DNA of 64,000 bases from Ryuthela nishihirai (Eukaryota; Arthropoda; Arachnida; Araneae; Heptathelidae), in contig JAWZYU010000034.1 in the NCBI GenBank assembly GCA_038380435.1, positions 17,587,404 through 17,651,403 of the forward strand. Reading direction: 5' to 3'. Positions 53,486 through 64,000 of this stretch are shown one piece after another; positions within the stretch are counted from its first letter, which is position 1; every line of letters starts with the position of its first letter. Made by a program: the position numbers and the translations under genes. The notes under the pieces were generated by a model that did no database searches, was not told where the DNA came from, and saw nothing but the letters and a program-made list of their open reading frames with translations.

Positions 53486-55080
53486 AAAATATAATTGTTA
53501 ACCAATAAAGTTTTGAATAAAAAAATAATGATTTCGCCGATTATTTTTGAATAAATATATCGTTATTATCTGGATATTTTTTTTGGGGGGGGGGGAGGAA
53601 GGAGCGGAATTTACTTAGCCATTTTTACGATCTCCGGATATTTAAATCTCGGAAGGTGTCAGCCTTATTTATAGTGCTAATCAAAAATTATGTTTAAAAA
53701 ATAATGTAGCAACTTTTGTGGGACAGTAAAATTAAAGAAATATTTGTTAGTTTCTGCATTATGCTACTCCAGTATCATAATGTTAGGTGATTAATTGATA
53801 AAACTGATTTTAAAAAATCTATTTTTCTATGAATTTGCAGTAATAAACTCAACAAATTTGAATCTTTCCCTCCAATCTTCAAATTCATTACTTAAATTTG
53901 AGGAAGGATGTGCCTTATCGTGCTCATTAAATTGTCTTCCGTTATTCTCAGAAATGTTATAATTTTCAATTCAGCAGAATATAAATTTTTTACAAAAAAT
54001 ATATTTGGAAGACGAAAATTTGAAAACCGCAAATATACGTTGTTATTATCTTGCAATGAATTACATTTCAAAGTTTAACTTCTTTGATTTGTCAGTCCGG
54101 TTTCCCTGTTCTGCCTCTGGTGGTAGTCAAGACCGAACCCAAACAACTACGGCGGTGGATGTGAATGTGTATTGTCTGTGAACAATTGTAATCCCCGACC
54201 ATAAAACCTTTACAGATCACTAAATATAATAACGTGGATAGATAGATTAAAATGTGATGGAAAGGTTGGAAACCCTTCAACTTTGGGCTTCCTGCTATTC
54301 CAAATCTGTTTTCTGATATCTTGAATTAATTTTTTGAGCTCTAAGCCTAGGGCTTATATCTGGAAGTCTAAAATAGTGCCTGATTGCAATAACAAAGTTA
54401 AAACACATAAACTCAGAAGGGGCCACAAGGGTAAAACAAATTTGCTGTAAATAGCGCAACTAAAAGTTAAACATGTGGGTGTCGTACACCACAATCTTAG
54501 GATGTTATGGAGTTTTTCAAATTATAAGAGAAATTTGAAATTTCAGTGGTAGCTTTTCAAAAGATAATTCCACTGACAGAAGAGACGTCTCATCCAGTAA
54601 TGTAGCTGCACCAAGTCCCTGAGCTTAGGAGGGCCTATAAAATGAAAAAGAAGAAAGTTTGTCTTTTTAATATGCGAGCACTGATAGCAAATTCCAGCAG
54701 AGACGTTTCCAAATTCTTCTATTTCCAATTCTCAGTAAATTCTGCGATATTTCCATTTACAAACAACACTCAACCTAAAGGCAAGAATATTCTGCAATTT
54801 GTTTAGTTTGCTTTTTTCTAATAAAGTAAGCAACTGTCGCATTTCACCGTTTGCTTGCTTGAGGTGGATTCAAGGCCGTGGATGCGAAACCCACACATGC
54901 TACCATCCACTTTGATCTACCACTTTGAGTGTTATTTCGGGTAAATCGTAAAGTTTTATTTTTATTTATTTATTTTTGGAGGGGAGAGGGGTTGTAGATG
55001 CGATGTATTTTGCCGTACATCTAATTCAAAAATCTCATTTCCGGCACTGGTTATATCTTTTCTTTCCACTCATGATTTTT
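53486..55080. other. Unassigned interval
   Basis: AT-rich; a poly-G run at 53585-53594. No gene recognised. Confidence 0.4.
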
Positions 55081-55091
55081 TTTGGAAAGAA

Positions 55092-56061
55092 TTGTTGGAA
55101 AAAAAAGGAGAGAGAGATACAGGAAAATATTTGAATAGCTCAATAGAAAATGATGTTATTCGAATATTATCGAGTAATGCCAAGCGCGAAATTTATGAGA
55201 TAAGAAGAGCATCATTTTTTCTATTATTTATATTATGCTACACATTACCGAAGGAGATGAGCTTAGTAATTCGCATGTTTCAATTAAAAATGTCAAGAAA
55301 AGGAAATTCCGAACAAACTGACCATGAAAGAATCTTTTTCTGGGATTTACTGTAGCAACTGATTTTTCAACAGCAGGACTTTACAAACTTCTAGAAGCTG
55401 ACTTAAAAGAGTGCGGTCTAGATTTAACAAAATACGTAGACAGGGTATTGATCAGCTATAATGAGGTGCAGACTGCGATTAAAGCAAATTTCAGCAAAAT
55501 GAAAATATGTGCACTTCTATAACTTGAACCTGGTTGTTGATGATGCTATGTCGTCATCAGTTGAAGTAAAAAAGCTTTTCGATTTAGTCGAAAGACCCGT
55601 ATTCATTTTCTCTAACAGTGGTAAAAGGTGGGAAACTCTTCATTCTATGTCTGATTCTGCTAAAATAACACCGAAAAACTTGTCTGCAATTCACTGGTCT
55701 TCAAGACATGAATTTTCGCATGCCTTGAAATAAAAATTTAGAGATGCAATGAAGACATTGATCCAAATAATCCTTCGCAATGTAAACAATGAATAAATTT
55801 GTCAAACAATAAAAAATAATGGAAAATTTTGAAAATGTTTTTCTCCTAGAAATAATGCCAAAATTTTTCAAGTTAATGAATGCCATTTCTAAATTTCTGC
55901 AATCTCCAAATGTTGACATTTCAAAATCCTCCCGATTGCTGCACTCTGCACTAGAAGGCTTGCAGGAATCGAGGAACAGTTTAATGAATTCAGTGAAAGT
56001 GGAGAAAAGAGTTATTAATAAGGGGTGTAGAACCAAGATTTCAAACTTCATTCTTAGTTGA
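55092..56061 (+). pseudogene. ZMYM1-like hAT transposase (DUF4371/TTF-type) pseudogene
   Basis: Plus strand pieces of the ZMYM1-like transposase family: GKYLNSSIENDVIRILSSNA (55130-55190), then TDFSTAGLYKLLEADLKECG (55360-55420) and VQTAIKANF, YNLNLVVDDAMSSSVEVKKL (55509-55590), SNSGKRWETLHSMS, SAIHWSSRHEFSHALK (55680-55730), FRDAMKTLIQIILRN, and KFLQSPNVDISKSSRLLHSA (55880-55950). The catalytic Asp region between the second and third piece is altered and the C-terminal hAT dimerisation domain is missing. Frames break at about 55355, 55500, 55733 and 55800. A Tc1-like element lies 40 bases downstream. Confidence 0.75.
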
Positions 56062-56149
56062 GTAATGCGAAATATACAGTTAAGTAATTTGATAGAAATA
56101 CACAGTCGTATCAAAATAATATGATCACGTACCTAATAATGGGAATAAC

Positions 56150-57600
56150 CACTCTTGGCCCAGATGACAGCGGCGAGATGGTGTGGCATGGACGCAATGA
56201 GGCAATGGAAGTCGCACGTGCTCATTCGGACTTCAGCAGAGCACAGAGGTTCCAAAGATGACATGGTTGTGGGTCTACACGCTGAACCTTTCGATCCAAA
56301 TGGTCCCACGAGTGCTCTATGGGATTGAGGGCGGGCGATTTCGTCAGTCAAGGGAGAATGGAGACATCGCTGTCGTGTTCCTGGAACAAGTCGTGCACCA
56401 CCTTAGCGACAAGGCAGAGCGCATTATCCTGTTGGTGGACACCATCACCTACCAGGGTAAATGTCCAACATGAAGGGATGCATGTAGTCAGCGAGGATGG
56501 ACAAGTAGTGGTGTTCAGGGACCCATCCAGTGGTACCAGCAGTTCCAGGTCATACCAGGAAAACATCCACCAGACCTGCACACTGCCACCTCCGGCCTGT
56601 ACTTGGCCTACAAGCTCGTCTGGATGTTGGTTCTTGTGTGTCTGATACCATATCTGCCACCGCCCATCACTTCTGTGGAGTAGAAACCTCAATTCGTCGG
56701 AAAAAGCAACCTTTTTCCACTGTCCAATGATGGTAGTCCCATGTGAAATGCAGACGGCGTTGCCGATGAACTCGGGGCGGGGGTGGCTCAGTCGGTAGCG
56801 CGCCAGGCTCGTAATCTGTAGTTCCCAGGTTCGAATCCCAGCTGGGTCAGCGTTGAGATTTATCTCCGCAAAATTCCCCGCCCTGCCCACGGTCAGTAGG
56901 GGACACCGATGGGTTTGGAAAGGCCGCCGTCCTTCGGATGGGGCGTTAAGCCGTGACCCCGTGTGTGGGAGAGCCATACCCTGTGCACGTTAAAGAACAC
57001 GCTGGATGGCCTTGACGGGAGGCTACCATCTATCTCCCAACAGCTGTTCCAGTGGGTCCCCTCCCCCAACCTTCTCTGAGCCTTCGGAGTCCATGTGACC
57101 TGGCCATTTAGCCCATGGTGTGCAAAAAAGTGCCGCTCAGAGATAAAACAACCCAACCCAAAGCCGATGAACTTTGTTTACTGTGGGCGCCCTTTACACA
57201 GCATCGACTCTGGAGACCCATGAATAACAGGGTTCGCTCAACTGTTATTGGGGACACGTACCTGGGTGCCTCAGCGTTCATTTGAGTGGTCAATTGCTGC
57301 ATTTTTGCGCATCGATTGCCCTTTACCAGTCGATGGAGGCGACATTCTCCTCTGGGGTCGATGGCCTTTGGAGCTCCACAATTATGATGTCTAGAGATAC
57401 TCGGTGTGCCAGTGGTCCATTCTTAGTACACCCTTATTACAGCACCTCGCAAACAACCCACGAGGTCTGCTATTCCGAGATGCTTCCACCCTTGGCACGG
57501 TAGCCGATGATCATTCCGTTTTGAACATCCATCAAATCAATAACTCCGCCCATTGTGCTCACGTTATACACAATTGCTCCTATATCCTGGCCAGCCGCTT
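56150..57600 (-). pseudogene. Tc1-like (IS630/mariner superfamily) transposase
   Basis: Cut-and-paste transposase, transcribed right to left. N-terminal helix-turn-helix LTTQMNAEAPRYVSPITVER and LLFMGLQSRCCVKGA (57190-57302). After the SINE: QWKKVAFSDELRFLLHRSDG (first Asp, ~56640-56700), GGGSVQVWWMFSW (~56500-56560), LVGDGVHQQDNALCLVAKVV (second Asp in place of usual QQDNA block, ~56400-56460), LTKSPALNPIEHSWDHL (end of the catalytic domain, ~56300-56350), and HHLAAVIWAKSGYSHY at the C-terminus. A stop near 56345 and the SINE disable it. Confidence 0.82.
56773..57162 (+). mobile_element. SINE family 1, full copy in the Tc1 element
   Basis: 390 bp, the best-preserved family 1 copy. Box A tggctcagtcggtagcgcgc, box B ggttcgaatccc, body ggggcgttaagccgtgaccc and tail aacaacccaaccca. 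Target duplications gccgatgaact at 56762-56772 and 57163-57173. The anticodon-loop region ctcgtaatctg resembles elongator Met tRNA with one change. Confidence 0.93.
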
Positions 57601-58149
57601 ATATCTCCGTGTGATCGACCTTGTCATGTGCACTCAGTGACGTGCCTGGGCGGGTATACTGTGATTCCGTCAGTGGTCATATTATTCTGATACGACTCCT
57701 ATACATATTTTATACGAAATTTCAACATATTAATTTTTTGTACTTTATATATTTTTGTTATTAGCGTATTGAAGCATTAAGCCACATAGACAGTAGCGTC
57801 CACAGAAATTTCTCCATGGTGGTCAACCACCCAGGGTCCTGCTGCTGACTATATAAACCTACTGTAGTCGAATAAGGTTCTGAGTAAAATTATGGATCCT
57901 GAATTTGCTGCATTGGTGGGCTTCTATGGAGGGAAAACCTTCTGCTGTGTTTTCTGTTTGTTTGTGGGTTGACAGCCCCAAGTGAATAAATTCACAGGAT
58001 ATGTTTATCAGCTGATGGATAACTGAGCAGAGGTCATCGCAGGCACCTGAACTCTTGCTTCTACGGGCATCGTCAAATTCTGCATTGGAGGAAGTCTTCC
58101 AGTGTAGATAGCTTCAGCCTTTAGTGGTGGGGGAACGGGTCTTTGCACC

Positions 58150-61100
58150 ATGTCTGCGATTATTGTTGGCATTCTCCCTCTCAATAAACATAGTTTCTTT
58201 AAACATCCCACTAACCATTTTCTGTCCATAGGTAGTTGGAATGTGAGGACTCTGCACAGAGCTTTTTCTCTTGATGTCCACACACAAGAATTCCACCATT
58301 ATAATTTAGATATTCTAGGCTTGCAAGAGATGGTCAGATTCGTAAAAATAATCTTAAATTTCTCGTTTTAGGGAGGGACGATAATAAGCATCTCCACGGC
58401 GTATGTTTGTTTCTCGGCAGGAACGCTACTGATGCTCTTCTCGGATATGGGTACATTAATGAAAGGTTTCTTACAGCAAAATTTTGGACAAGAAATAAAG
58501 ATTTGAATGTTTTCTGCTGTTATGCCCCACTGAGGATGCCGATGAGGATGACAAGGATAGGTGTTACGGACAACTTCAGGGTATTTTGAATTCTGTTAAG
58601 AAAGGAGTCTTCAATGCCAAAGTTGGTACTGACTCTGACCTTTCGGGAGGGGTAATAGGTCTATTTGGTATTGGTAGCTGCAAGGGCAAGGGGCAACTCT
58701 CCTATAGGTAAGTAAACTTAACAGTTTCGAATAACTAATATTTCTTACAAGCACCGTGACATACATAAGTAGTCACATGGGTTTCACCAGATGGGCTGCA
58801 TAGGAATATGACTGATTATATATTAATTAACAGCAAATGGCTTAGTTCTGTTAGGAATACCAAGTTATATAAGGGAGTTGAAATTGGATCTGACCATTAC
58901 ACTGTTAAGCGTTTTGCAACTTAAGAAATGTTGTGCTAAGGTTAAAAAACTTACCTTTCATTCTGAATCTCCGAAAGACCCAGTTATAGCTAAAGCTTAC
59001 CATGATAGGTTACATAGTCATTATGATAGTCATGATTTTCTTACTATTGAAATTGAGGAAGAATGGGATCGTTTTAAACAGGCTTTTCTTGAAATTAAGA
59101 GTACTCTTTTAGAAAAAAAGAGCAGGAGAGACAAAATTATACGAGTTATAAGGCACTTGAGCTTATTTCAGGAAGAAAGAATAGGTAAATATATAGGAAT
59201 GACAAGACCCACTAGTTCCGCCTAAAGCATTACCGCTATAGGGAAATGCCACATTCACCACTATCTACGATCAGGGGCAAGACAGTACCATATAGATACA
59301 GCTCATCCCCGACTACCTAATGGCGAACAGTACTATAGGAGTAAAGTTCATCCATCGGTCAAAACCTAAATTTAATCTCTGTTCCAGACTGCCACAAACA
59401 AGGATATACAATCCAAGTTACCTCCCCCACGATAGGGAACCACCTTGACGTGGTGGTGGTGGTGGTGGTGGGGTGTGTGGCTTACGGTGCCTCTGGGAAG
59501 TAGGGGTGGCCAGCTTTTTCTTGGGCGTACTGGCATGCGCGTGGCTTGGTGGAGGTGGCGTGAAGTGGAGGGTCTGTTGAAAGGGTTTGGATGGGCCCGA
59601 TTAGGCAGACTCATCCTTGCACCTGAGAAGGTTCGCTGCAATCCCGCTATGGGTGCACCCTGTGCGACGGGTGGGGGTGGGTGGGGGTTAAGCTGCGGGT
59701 CAGCTTTATGAAGTGGAAGGCTCATGACTGGTAGTGGGATCCCCTGTCGACGGGCTTATCGACGGAGAAGCCAAACCAAGGGTCTCCACCCTGGAAGCCG
59801 AGTCAACTTGGTTCTATATCCCATTTTTGTGGCTAACCAGGGAACAGATTAAATTTAGGTTTTGACCGATGGATGAACCTTCTTTCTATAGGATTGTTCG
59901 CCAAAAGTAGACGTGGATGAGCTGTGTCCTTGTGTCACTGTCTTGCCCCGGTGTAGTTAGTGGAGATTAAGGCATTCTCCCCAGAGCTGATGTGCTATTA
60001 TTATATGTTGCGGTACAACTGGGACTTGCCATTACTTAATGTATAATAATCCAAGTTACCTCGGCTCCTGTGATGGGAGCTCTTATTCCGACCCTTCTGC
60101 CTTAGCTTGTCCAACCGTTGCCAATCCGGTCAGCATAGCCTTCGACTTCATTTAGGCTCTCAAGCCCCCCCCCCCACCTCGAAAAGGTGGCTCCGTATCA
60201 GGAGGGTAGAAAGAAAGAACAGCAGGAATGTCCTTCATCAACACACTGCTAGTCCTAATAGAAAGCATTGCAGAGCGCTTAATAAAGTGTAAAAGATCAG
60301 GTAGCTGCTGATGATGATTGTCTGACAAAGCTGATAAAGAAGTTAGACAGCCCGATGATAGAGAACTGTATCAGATAGTTAATGTTTTGTGTGATAGAAA
60401 ATGGGCAGGTATACAGGGATTGAAGGATAAACAAGGTAAGGTTATAGAAGGTGAGGATTCTGTCATGGCTAGGTGGGCTGAGAATTTCAGTGATGTTCTA
60501 AATATTGGTTATTTCTACTCCCATTATTTTTAATGATGATAGATGCATTACTGGCTTTAACGTTGCCCTTATAATAGAGTCTGGAGTTATTTTGGCTATT
60601 TTTAAACTTAAACTACCTAAATCCCCAGGAGTAGATGAAATTAATACTGCAATTTACTATTTGGAAATTTTATGTTACCACGTGGTTGACTGAAATTTTG
60701 AATATGTTTTATGATAAAGGAATTGTTCCTAAGGATTTTACCAGATATATTATTTTCCCTATTTTTAAAACGTGATCGCAGTTTTTGTGATAACTATAGG
60801 AGTATCAGCCTACTTTCTGTTCCAGGTAAAATTCTTTGCATGATTGTGCTTAATAAAATTCAGAATCTGGTTGACTGGAAATTGCGTGATGAGCAAGTGG
60901 ATTCAGAGGTGGTAGGGAATGTGTAGATGAGACATTTTGATTCAGATTCTTGAGAAATGTTTAGAGTTTTAGAAAACCTTGATTACTTTCTTTCTTTATT
61001 TGAAAAAGGCTTTCGACTCTGTTGATCGTCATAATTTGTGGTTGATTGTGAGATCACATGGTATACCAGACAAGTTAGTTAACATAACGAAAACTCTATA

Positions 61101-62060
61101 ATAACACTGAGTCGTGTGTGACAGTTGGTAAGGCTCGTAGCAATTGGTTTAGCATTACTTCTGATGTTCGACAAGGGTGCATTTTGTCTCCTTTTCTCTT
61201 TAGTTTGGTTATTGATTATGTTATGCGAAATTCACTTCAAGGAAAAGATTTTGGGCTTAAATGGGCTGGAGATACGAAAATGTCTGATTTAGATTATGCA
61301 GATGATTTGGTCTTGTTGACTAATGGTGTTGATGAGATGAATTCTTTCATTAGGTCTGTTGATGAGACTGGTAAAAGAGTTGGTTTGGTGATAGACAGAG
61401 ATAAAACTAAATGAAAATTGGTCACACAGATGGTGTTTCAGTCGCTTTGAATGGTTACACTCTTGAGCAAGTGTCTGAGAGTAATTATCTTGGGAGCTAT
61501 GGAACAGATTCTGGTGATGTGCGGCATGAGATTAACAGACGAATAGGGATTGCCTCTGGGACTTTTAGGAATCTATGGAAAGTGTGGAGAAATAGGCGTA
61601 TACACCTAAAGACTAAAATTAAACTGCATAATAGTTTGGTTCTTTCTAGAGTTAGTTATGGTAGTGAAATTCGAACGCTTTGTATACAAGAAACAGGAAA
61701 CTAGATGCTCTTGATTCTAGATGGTTACGCAATATCTTGGGTATTTGGTGGTTGAACTTTGTAAGTAATTATGAGGTTAGGCAAAGGAGTCGGCAACCTC
61801 CTCTGAGCAGTATATTGTGCAGAGAGATTCCTTTGGGTTGGCCATGTTGCCTGTATGGATAATTATAGATTAATGAATAGGTTATGAACAGTGTGCCTAA
61901 AGGCCTCAGAAATCGGGCAACCTAGGATGCGGTGGGCATACATGCAGATGCGAGTGTCAAATAGGACTTTGTTAGAATTGGTGAGCAGTGGCGAGATGCA
62001 GTAGATGTAGCTCAGGGCAGATGTACTTGGAGAACTAAATTGCACGGTCTGGTTGGGCCT
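58150..62060 (+). pseudogene. RTE-like endonuclease/reverse transcriptase, copy D
   Basis: The ATG at 58150 probably marks the true start: NHFLSIGSWNVRTLHR (first endonuclease block) and YNLDILGLQE (catalytic Glu, ~58300-58330), then broken pieces of the later endonuclease up to IEVEL/GSDH-like sequence (~58875). Linker KAYHDRLHSHYDSHDFLTI (58980-59045). After the insertion: LYQIVNVLCDRKWAGIQGLK (60370-60430), KSPGVDEIN, FCDNYRSISLLSVPGK, then DVRQGCILSPFLFSLVIDY (61155-61215), YADDLVLL (61290-61315), SNYLGSYGTDSGDVRHEI and a decayed C-terminal domain to about 62060. More than ten stops/frame breaks. Confidence 0.83.
59225..60190. mobile_element. Unknown fold-back insertion in RTE-like copy D
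   Basis: Inverted repeats of about 160 bp, 59241-59398 and 59826-59985 (gttcatccatcggtcaaaac / gttttgaccgatggatgaac and gggcaagacagt / actgtcttgcccc), enclose a GC-rich centre with a (GGT)n run at 59450-59470. A second marker, aatccaagttacctc, is directly repeated at about 59410 and 60050. A 10-plus C run is near 60165. No coding region seen. May be the 5' part of another LINE or a fold-back element. Confidence 0.65.
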
Positions 62061-62392
62061 CTGTAGCACATGGCTGCTTGTGGATGATGATGATGATGTA
62101 AAGAATCTTTCAAATAGCATCAGTGCTATTTTTTTGATAATGGTGATGACTTCTCAAAATACATTTAATCATGTAGAGTGCCGTTTTCATTAATTGTATT
62201 TGTTACAGAAAAAGAAATTATATGGCAATAGCAAAATGAAACTTAATAAAATCACATTTCCAGGGGTCGAGGGAAAGTGTCCTCCCTGCTCCCCCCAATC
62301 CTGCAAACGCCCATGCGTATAAAATATATCTAATATTTTGCAAATGTATGTTTGTTGTGAATATACTATTCTGATTTTCGGATATGTTCTGG

Positions 62393-62782
62393 GTTGGGTT
62401 AGGTTGTTTTACCTCTGAGCGGCACTTTTTTGTACACCATGGGCTAAATGGCCAGGTCATAAGAACCCTGAAGGCTCAGAGAAGGTTGGGTGAGGGGACC
62501 CACTGGAACAACTGTTGGGAGACAGATGATAGTCTCCTGTCAAGGCCATTCAGTGTGTTCTTTAATGTGCACAGGGTATGGCTCTTCCGGACATGGGGCC
62601 ACAGCTTAACGTCCTATCCGACGGACGGCGGCCTTTCCAAGCTCACTGGTGTCCCCTACTGACTGTGGTCAGGGCGGAGAGTTTTGCGGAGATAAATCTC
62701 AACGCTGACCCAGCTGGGACTCCAACCTGGAAACTATAGATTACGAACCTGGCGCGCTACCGACTGAACCACCCCCACACCC
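62393..62782 (-). mobile_element. SINE family 1, full copy
   Basis: 390 bp in minus orientation with target duplications atatgttctgg (62382-62392) and atatgttgtgg (62783-62793, one mismatch). Body cagcttaacgtcctatccga and head complement ending accaccccc. Confidence 0.9.
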
Positions 62783-62793
62783 ATATGTTGTGG

Positions 62794-63305
62794 AAGATTT
62801 TATCAGGAAACTAGCAAATGTTCTTTCACAGGAATCTTTACTTAATAAGTCAGAAAACATTTGTAAAGAAGACTAATTTTCATTACGAATCTAAAATATT
62901 TTATATTTCCGATGTGCACATAATTTGTCTCTGAGAGTACCAAAATCATATCAGTACTTACTTAATGAACGAGAAAGCATACATTCTCAATGGTTAAATA
63001 GGCTAAATTATAAGAAAAGTTTCCAATTTTTCGTTACAGATTCAAATAAAAATCTTTGCAAATCTAGCAAGGATTAAACCGCCAATTCACATTTAAAAAG
63101 TGACTTTTGGGGCAAATAAAGAAATGTTGCACCAGGGTGATGAGGGTACGCCCCTGACTGACAATAATAATCTTCCCATTTTCTGAGAGGTGCAGAAAAT
63201 GTAACTTCTTAAATTTAGGAATCAAAAGACGAATACCTTTATGTTGTATAATTACTAATAATACACTAGTTGTATTTTGCCCATCATCCGCTAGCTCAAA
63301 TTAAA
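62794..63305. other. Unassigned interval
   Basis: AT-rich. 63190-63290 (gacgaatacctttatgttgt, actaataatacactagttg) recalls 47150-47220 of the ~295-bp repeat family. No gene. Confidence 0.4.
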
Positions 63306-64000
63306 ACTGTGAAATTGTCGGCATTCCCTCTCTCAACAAACATAGTTTCTTTAATCATCCCACTAACCATTTTCTCTCCATATATAGTTGGAATGTGAGG
63401 ACTCTGCACAGAGCTTTTTCTCTTGATGCCATCACAGAAGAATGCCACCGTTAAAATTTAGATATTTTTGGTTTGCAAGAGACCAGATGGACAGGTAAAG
63501 GTCAGATTCTTAAAAATAATCTTAAATTTCTCTTTTCTGGGAGGGAAAATAATAAGCATCACCAAGGTGTGTGTGCTTCTCAGCAGACACGCTAGTGATG
63601 TTCTAGGATATGAGTGCATTAATGAAAGGTGTTTTACACCAAAATTTCAGACAATCATTAAAGACATGAATGTTATCTGCTGTTATACCCCCACTGAGGA
63701 TGAGAAGAATAGGTTTTATGGAAAACTTCAGGGTATTTTGAATTCTGTCAAGAAAGGAGATATTACCCTTGTCCTAGGTGAGTTCAATGCCAACGTTGGT
63801 AATAACTCTGACTTTTGTGGAAGGTTAATAGGCTCTTTTGGTATTGGTAGCTTCAGTGGCAATGGACAACCTCTCCTACAGGTAAGTAAACTCAATGGTT
63901 TCAGAATAACTAACACTAATTACAAACACTGCAACATACATAAGTACACATGGGTTTCACCTGATGAGCTGCATTAGAATATGATTGATTATATATTAAT
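63306..64000 (+). pseudogene. RTE-like LINE copy E, endonuclease part, cut by window end
   Basis: Starts at ggcattccctctctcaacaa, just inside the ORF of copy D. Reads SYNWNVRTL-like sequence, IFGLQETRWTGKG (~63460-63500, Glu), FLFSGREN, VCVLLSRHASDVLGYECINE after a frame change, ICCYTPTEDEKNRFYGKLQG, TLVLGEFNANVGNNSD (the usual GDFN is GEFN) and HKYTWVSPDELH with a stop at 63975, the same place as in copy B. It continues beyond the window. Confidence 0.85.

Larger units (their letters stand above)
56101..57699 (-). mobile_element. Tc1-like element with inserted SINE
   Basis: Inverted ends cacagtcgtatcaaaataat and (complement of right end) ggagtcgtatcagaataata, with TA at 56099-56100 and 57700-57701. 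It contains a Tc1-type transposase pseudogene on the minus strand and a SINE at 56773-57162. Without the SINE the element is about 1.2 kb, a normal Tc1 size. Confidence 0.88.
57800..62092 (+). mobile_element. RTE-like LINE copy D with 5'UTR and fold-back insertion
   Basis: The longest copy: a 5'UTR (about 57800-58149), the ORF (58150-62060) and the GAT-rich 3' end (gatgatgatgatg at ~62086). An unrelated block of about 960 bp (59225-60190) interrupts the linker between endonuclease and RT. It is the most divergent of the copies and lacks the shared A-C frameshift. Confidence 0.83.

Noticed and set aside
56893..57302. Short frames such as MGCFISERHFFAHHGLNGQV
   Set aside because: Recur in each family 1 SINE in either orientation; SINE tail sequence, not a gene.
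59372..59725. 117-codon minus frame rich in Pro/His
   Set aside because: Produced by the (GGT)n and GC-rich centre of the fold-back insertion.

Overview
This window is a repeat-dense, AT-rich stretch of an animal (invertebrate) nuclear genome. There is no bacterial gene organisation. The recognisable content is DNA transposons, endogenous virus-like Polintons, several LINE clades and tRNA-derived SINEs, mostly decayed and nested in one another. The RTE-like LINEs, ZMYM1-like and THAP/P-like transposases, Tc1 and Tigger remnants and two Polinton lineages fit an arthropod (perhaps a chelicerate), but that placement is an inference. I found no host protein-coding gene I could defend.

Bases 1-20551 are one Polinton/Maverick element (element A) with ~925-bp terminal inverted repeats (TIRs). 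Minus strand, in transcription order from the centre outwards: a zinc-ribbon/phospholipase-A2-like protein, an integrase with a C-terminal chromodomain, an FtsK/HerA-type packaging ATPase, a fibre-like protein with seven phage-tail-fibre-type repeats, a coiled-coil protein of unknown role, and a protein-primed DNA polymerase B. Plus strand: a small hydrophobic/basic virion-type protein, an adenain-like cysteine protease, a minor capsid (penton-type) protein and a major capsid protein. Together these form a replication, integration, maturation, packaging and capsid set. Every gene I could check carries a stop, frameshift or lost start, so the copy is dead. PolB is split by a CR1/Jockey-superfamily LINE (2632-8865), which itself carries a 5'-truncated RTE-like LINE (6872-8712).

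20552-31600 holds a ~295-bp tandem repeat, two hAT MITEs with 8-bp target duplications, the ruins of a second, differently organised Polinton (element B, about 23.2-26.5 kb: polB N-terminus, a penton-like fragment, integrase C-terminus), a LINE with an RNase H domain interrupted by a SINE, a Tigger/pogo remnant and rearranged SINE pieces.

31600-38700 holds two RTE-like LINE copies (B and C) related to the copy in element A. 38700-45250 holds a diverged satellite, class-II-tRNA-like SINEs, a 47-bp minisatellite and a THAP-domain P-like transposase pseudogene. 45250-55000 is mostly non-coding: more of the ~295-bp family, a pair of 300-bp direct repeats, a palindromic element and one GC-richer stretch that could be a host promoter/first exon. 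55000-57700 is a ZMYM1-like hAT transposase pseudogene next to a Tc1-like element that contains a SINE. 57800-64000 holds RTE-like copy D (with 5'UTR and a fold-back insertion), another SINE, and RTE-like copy E, which runs off the window.
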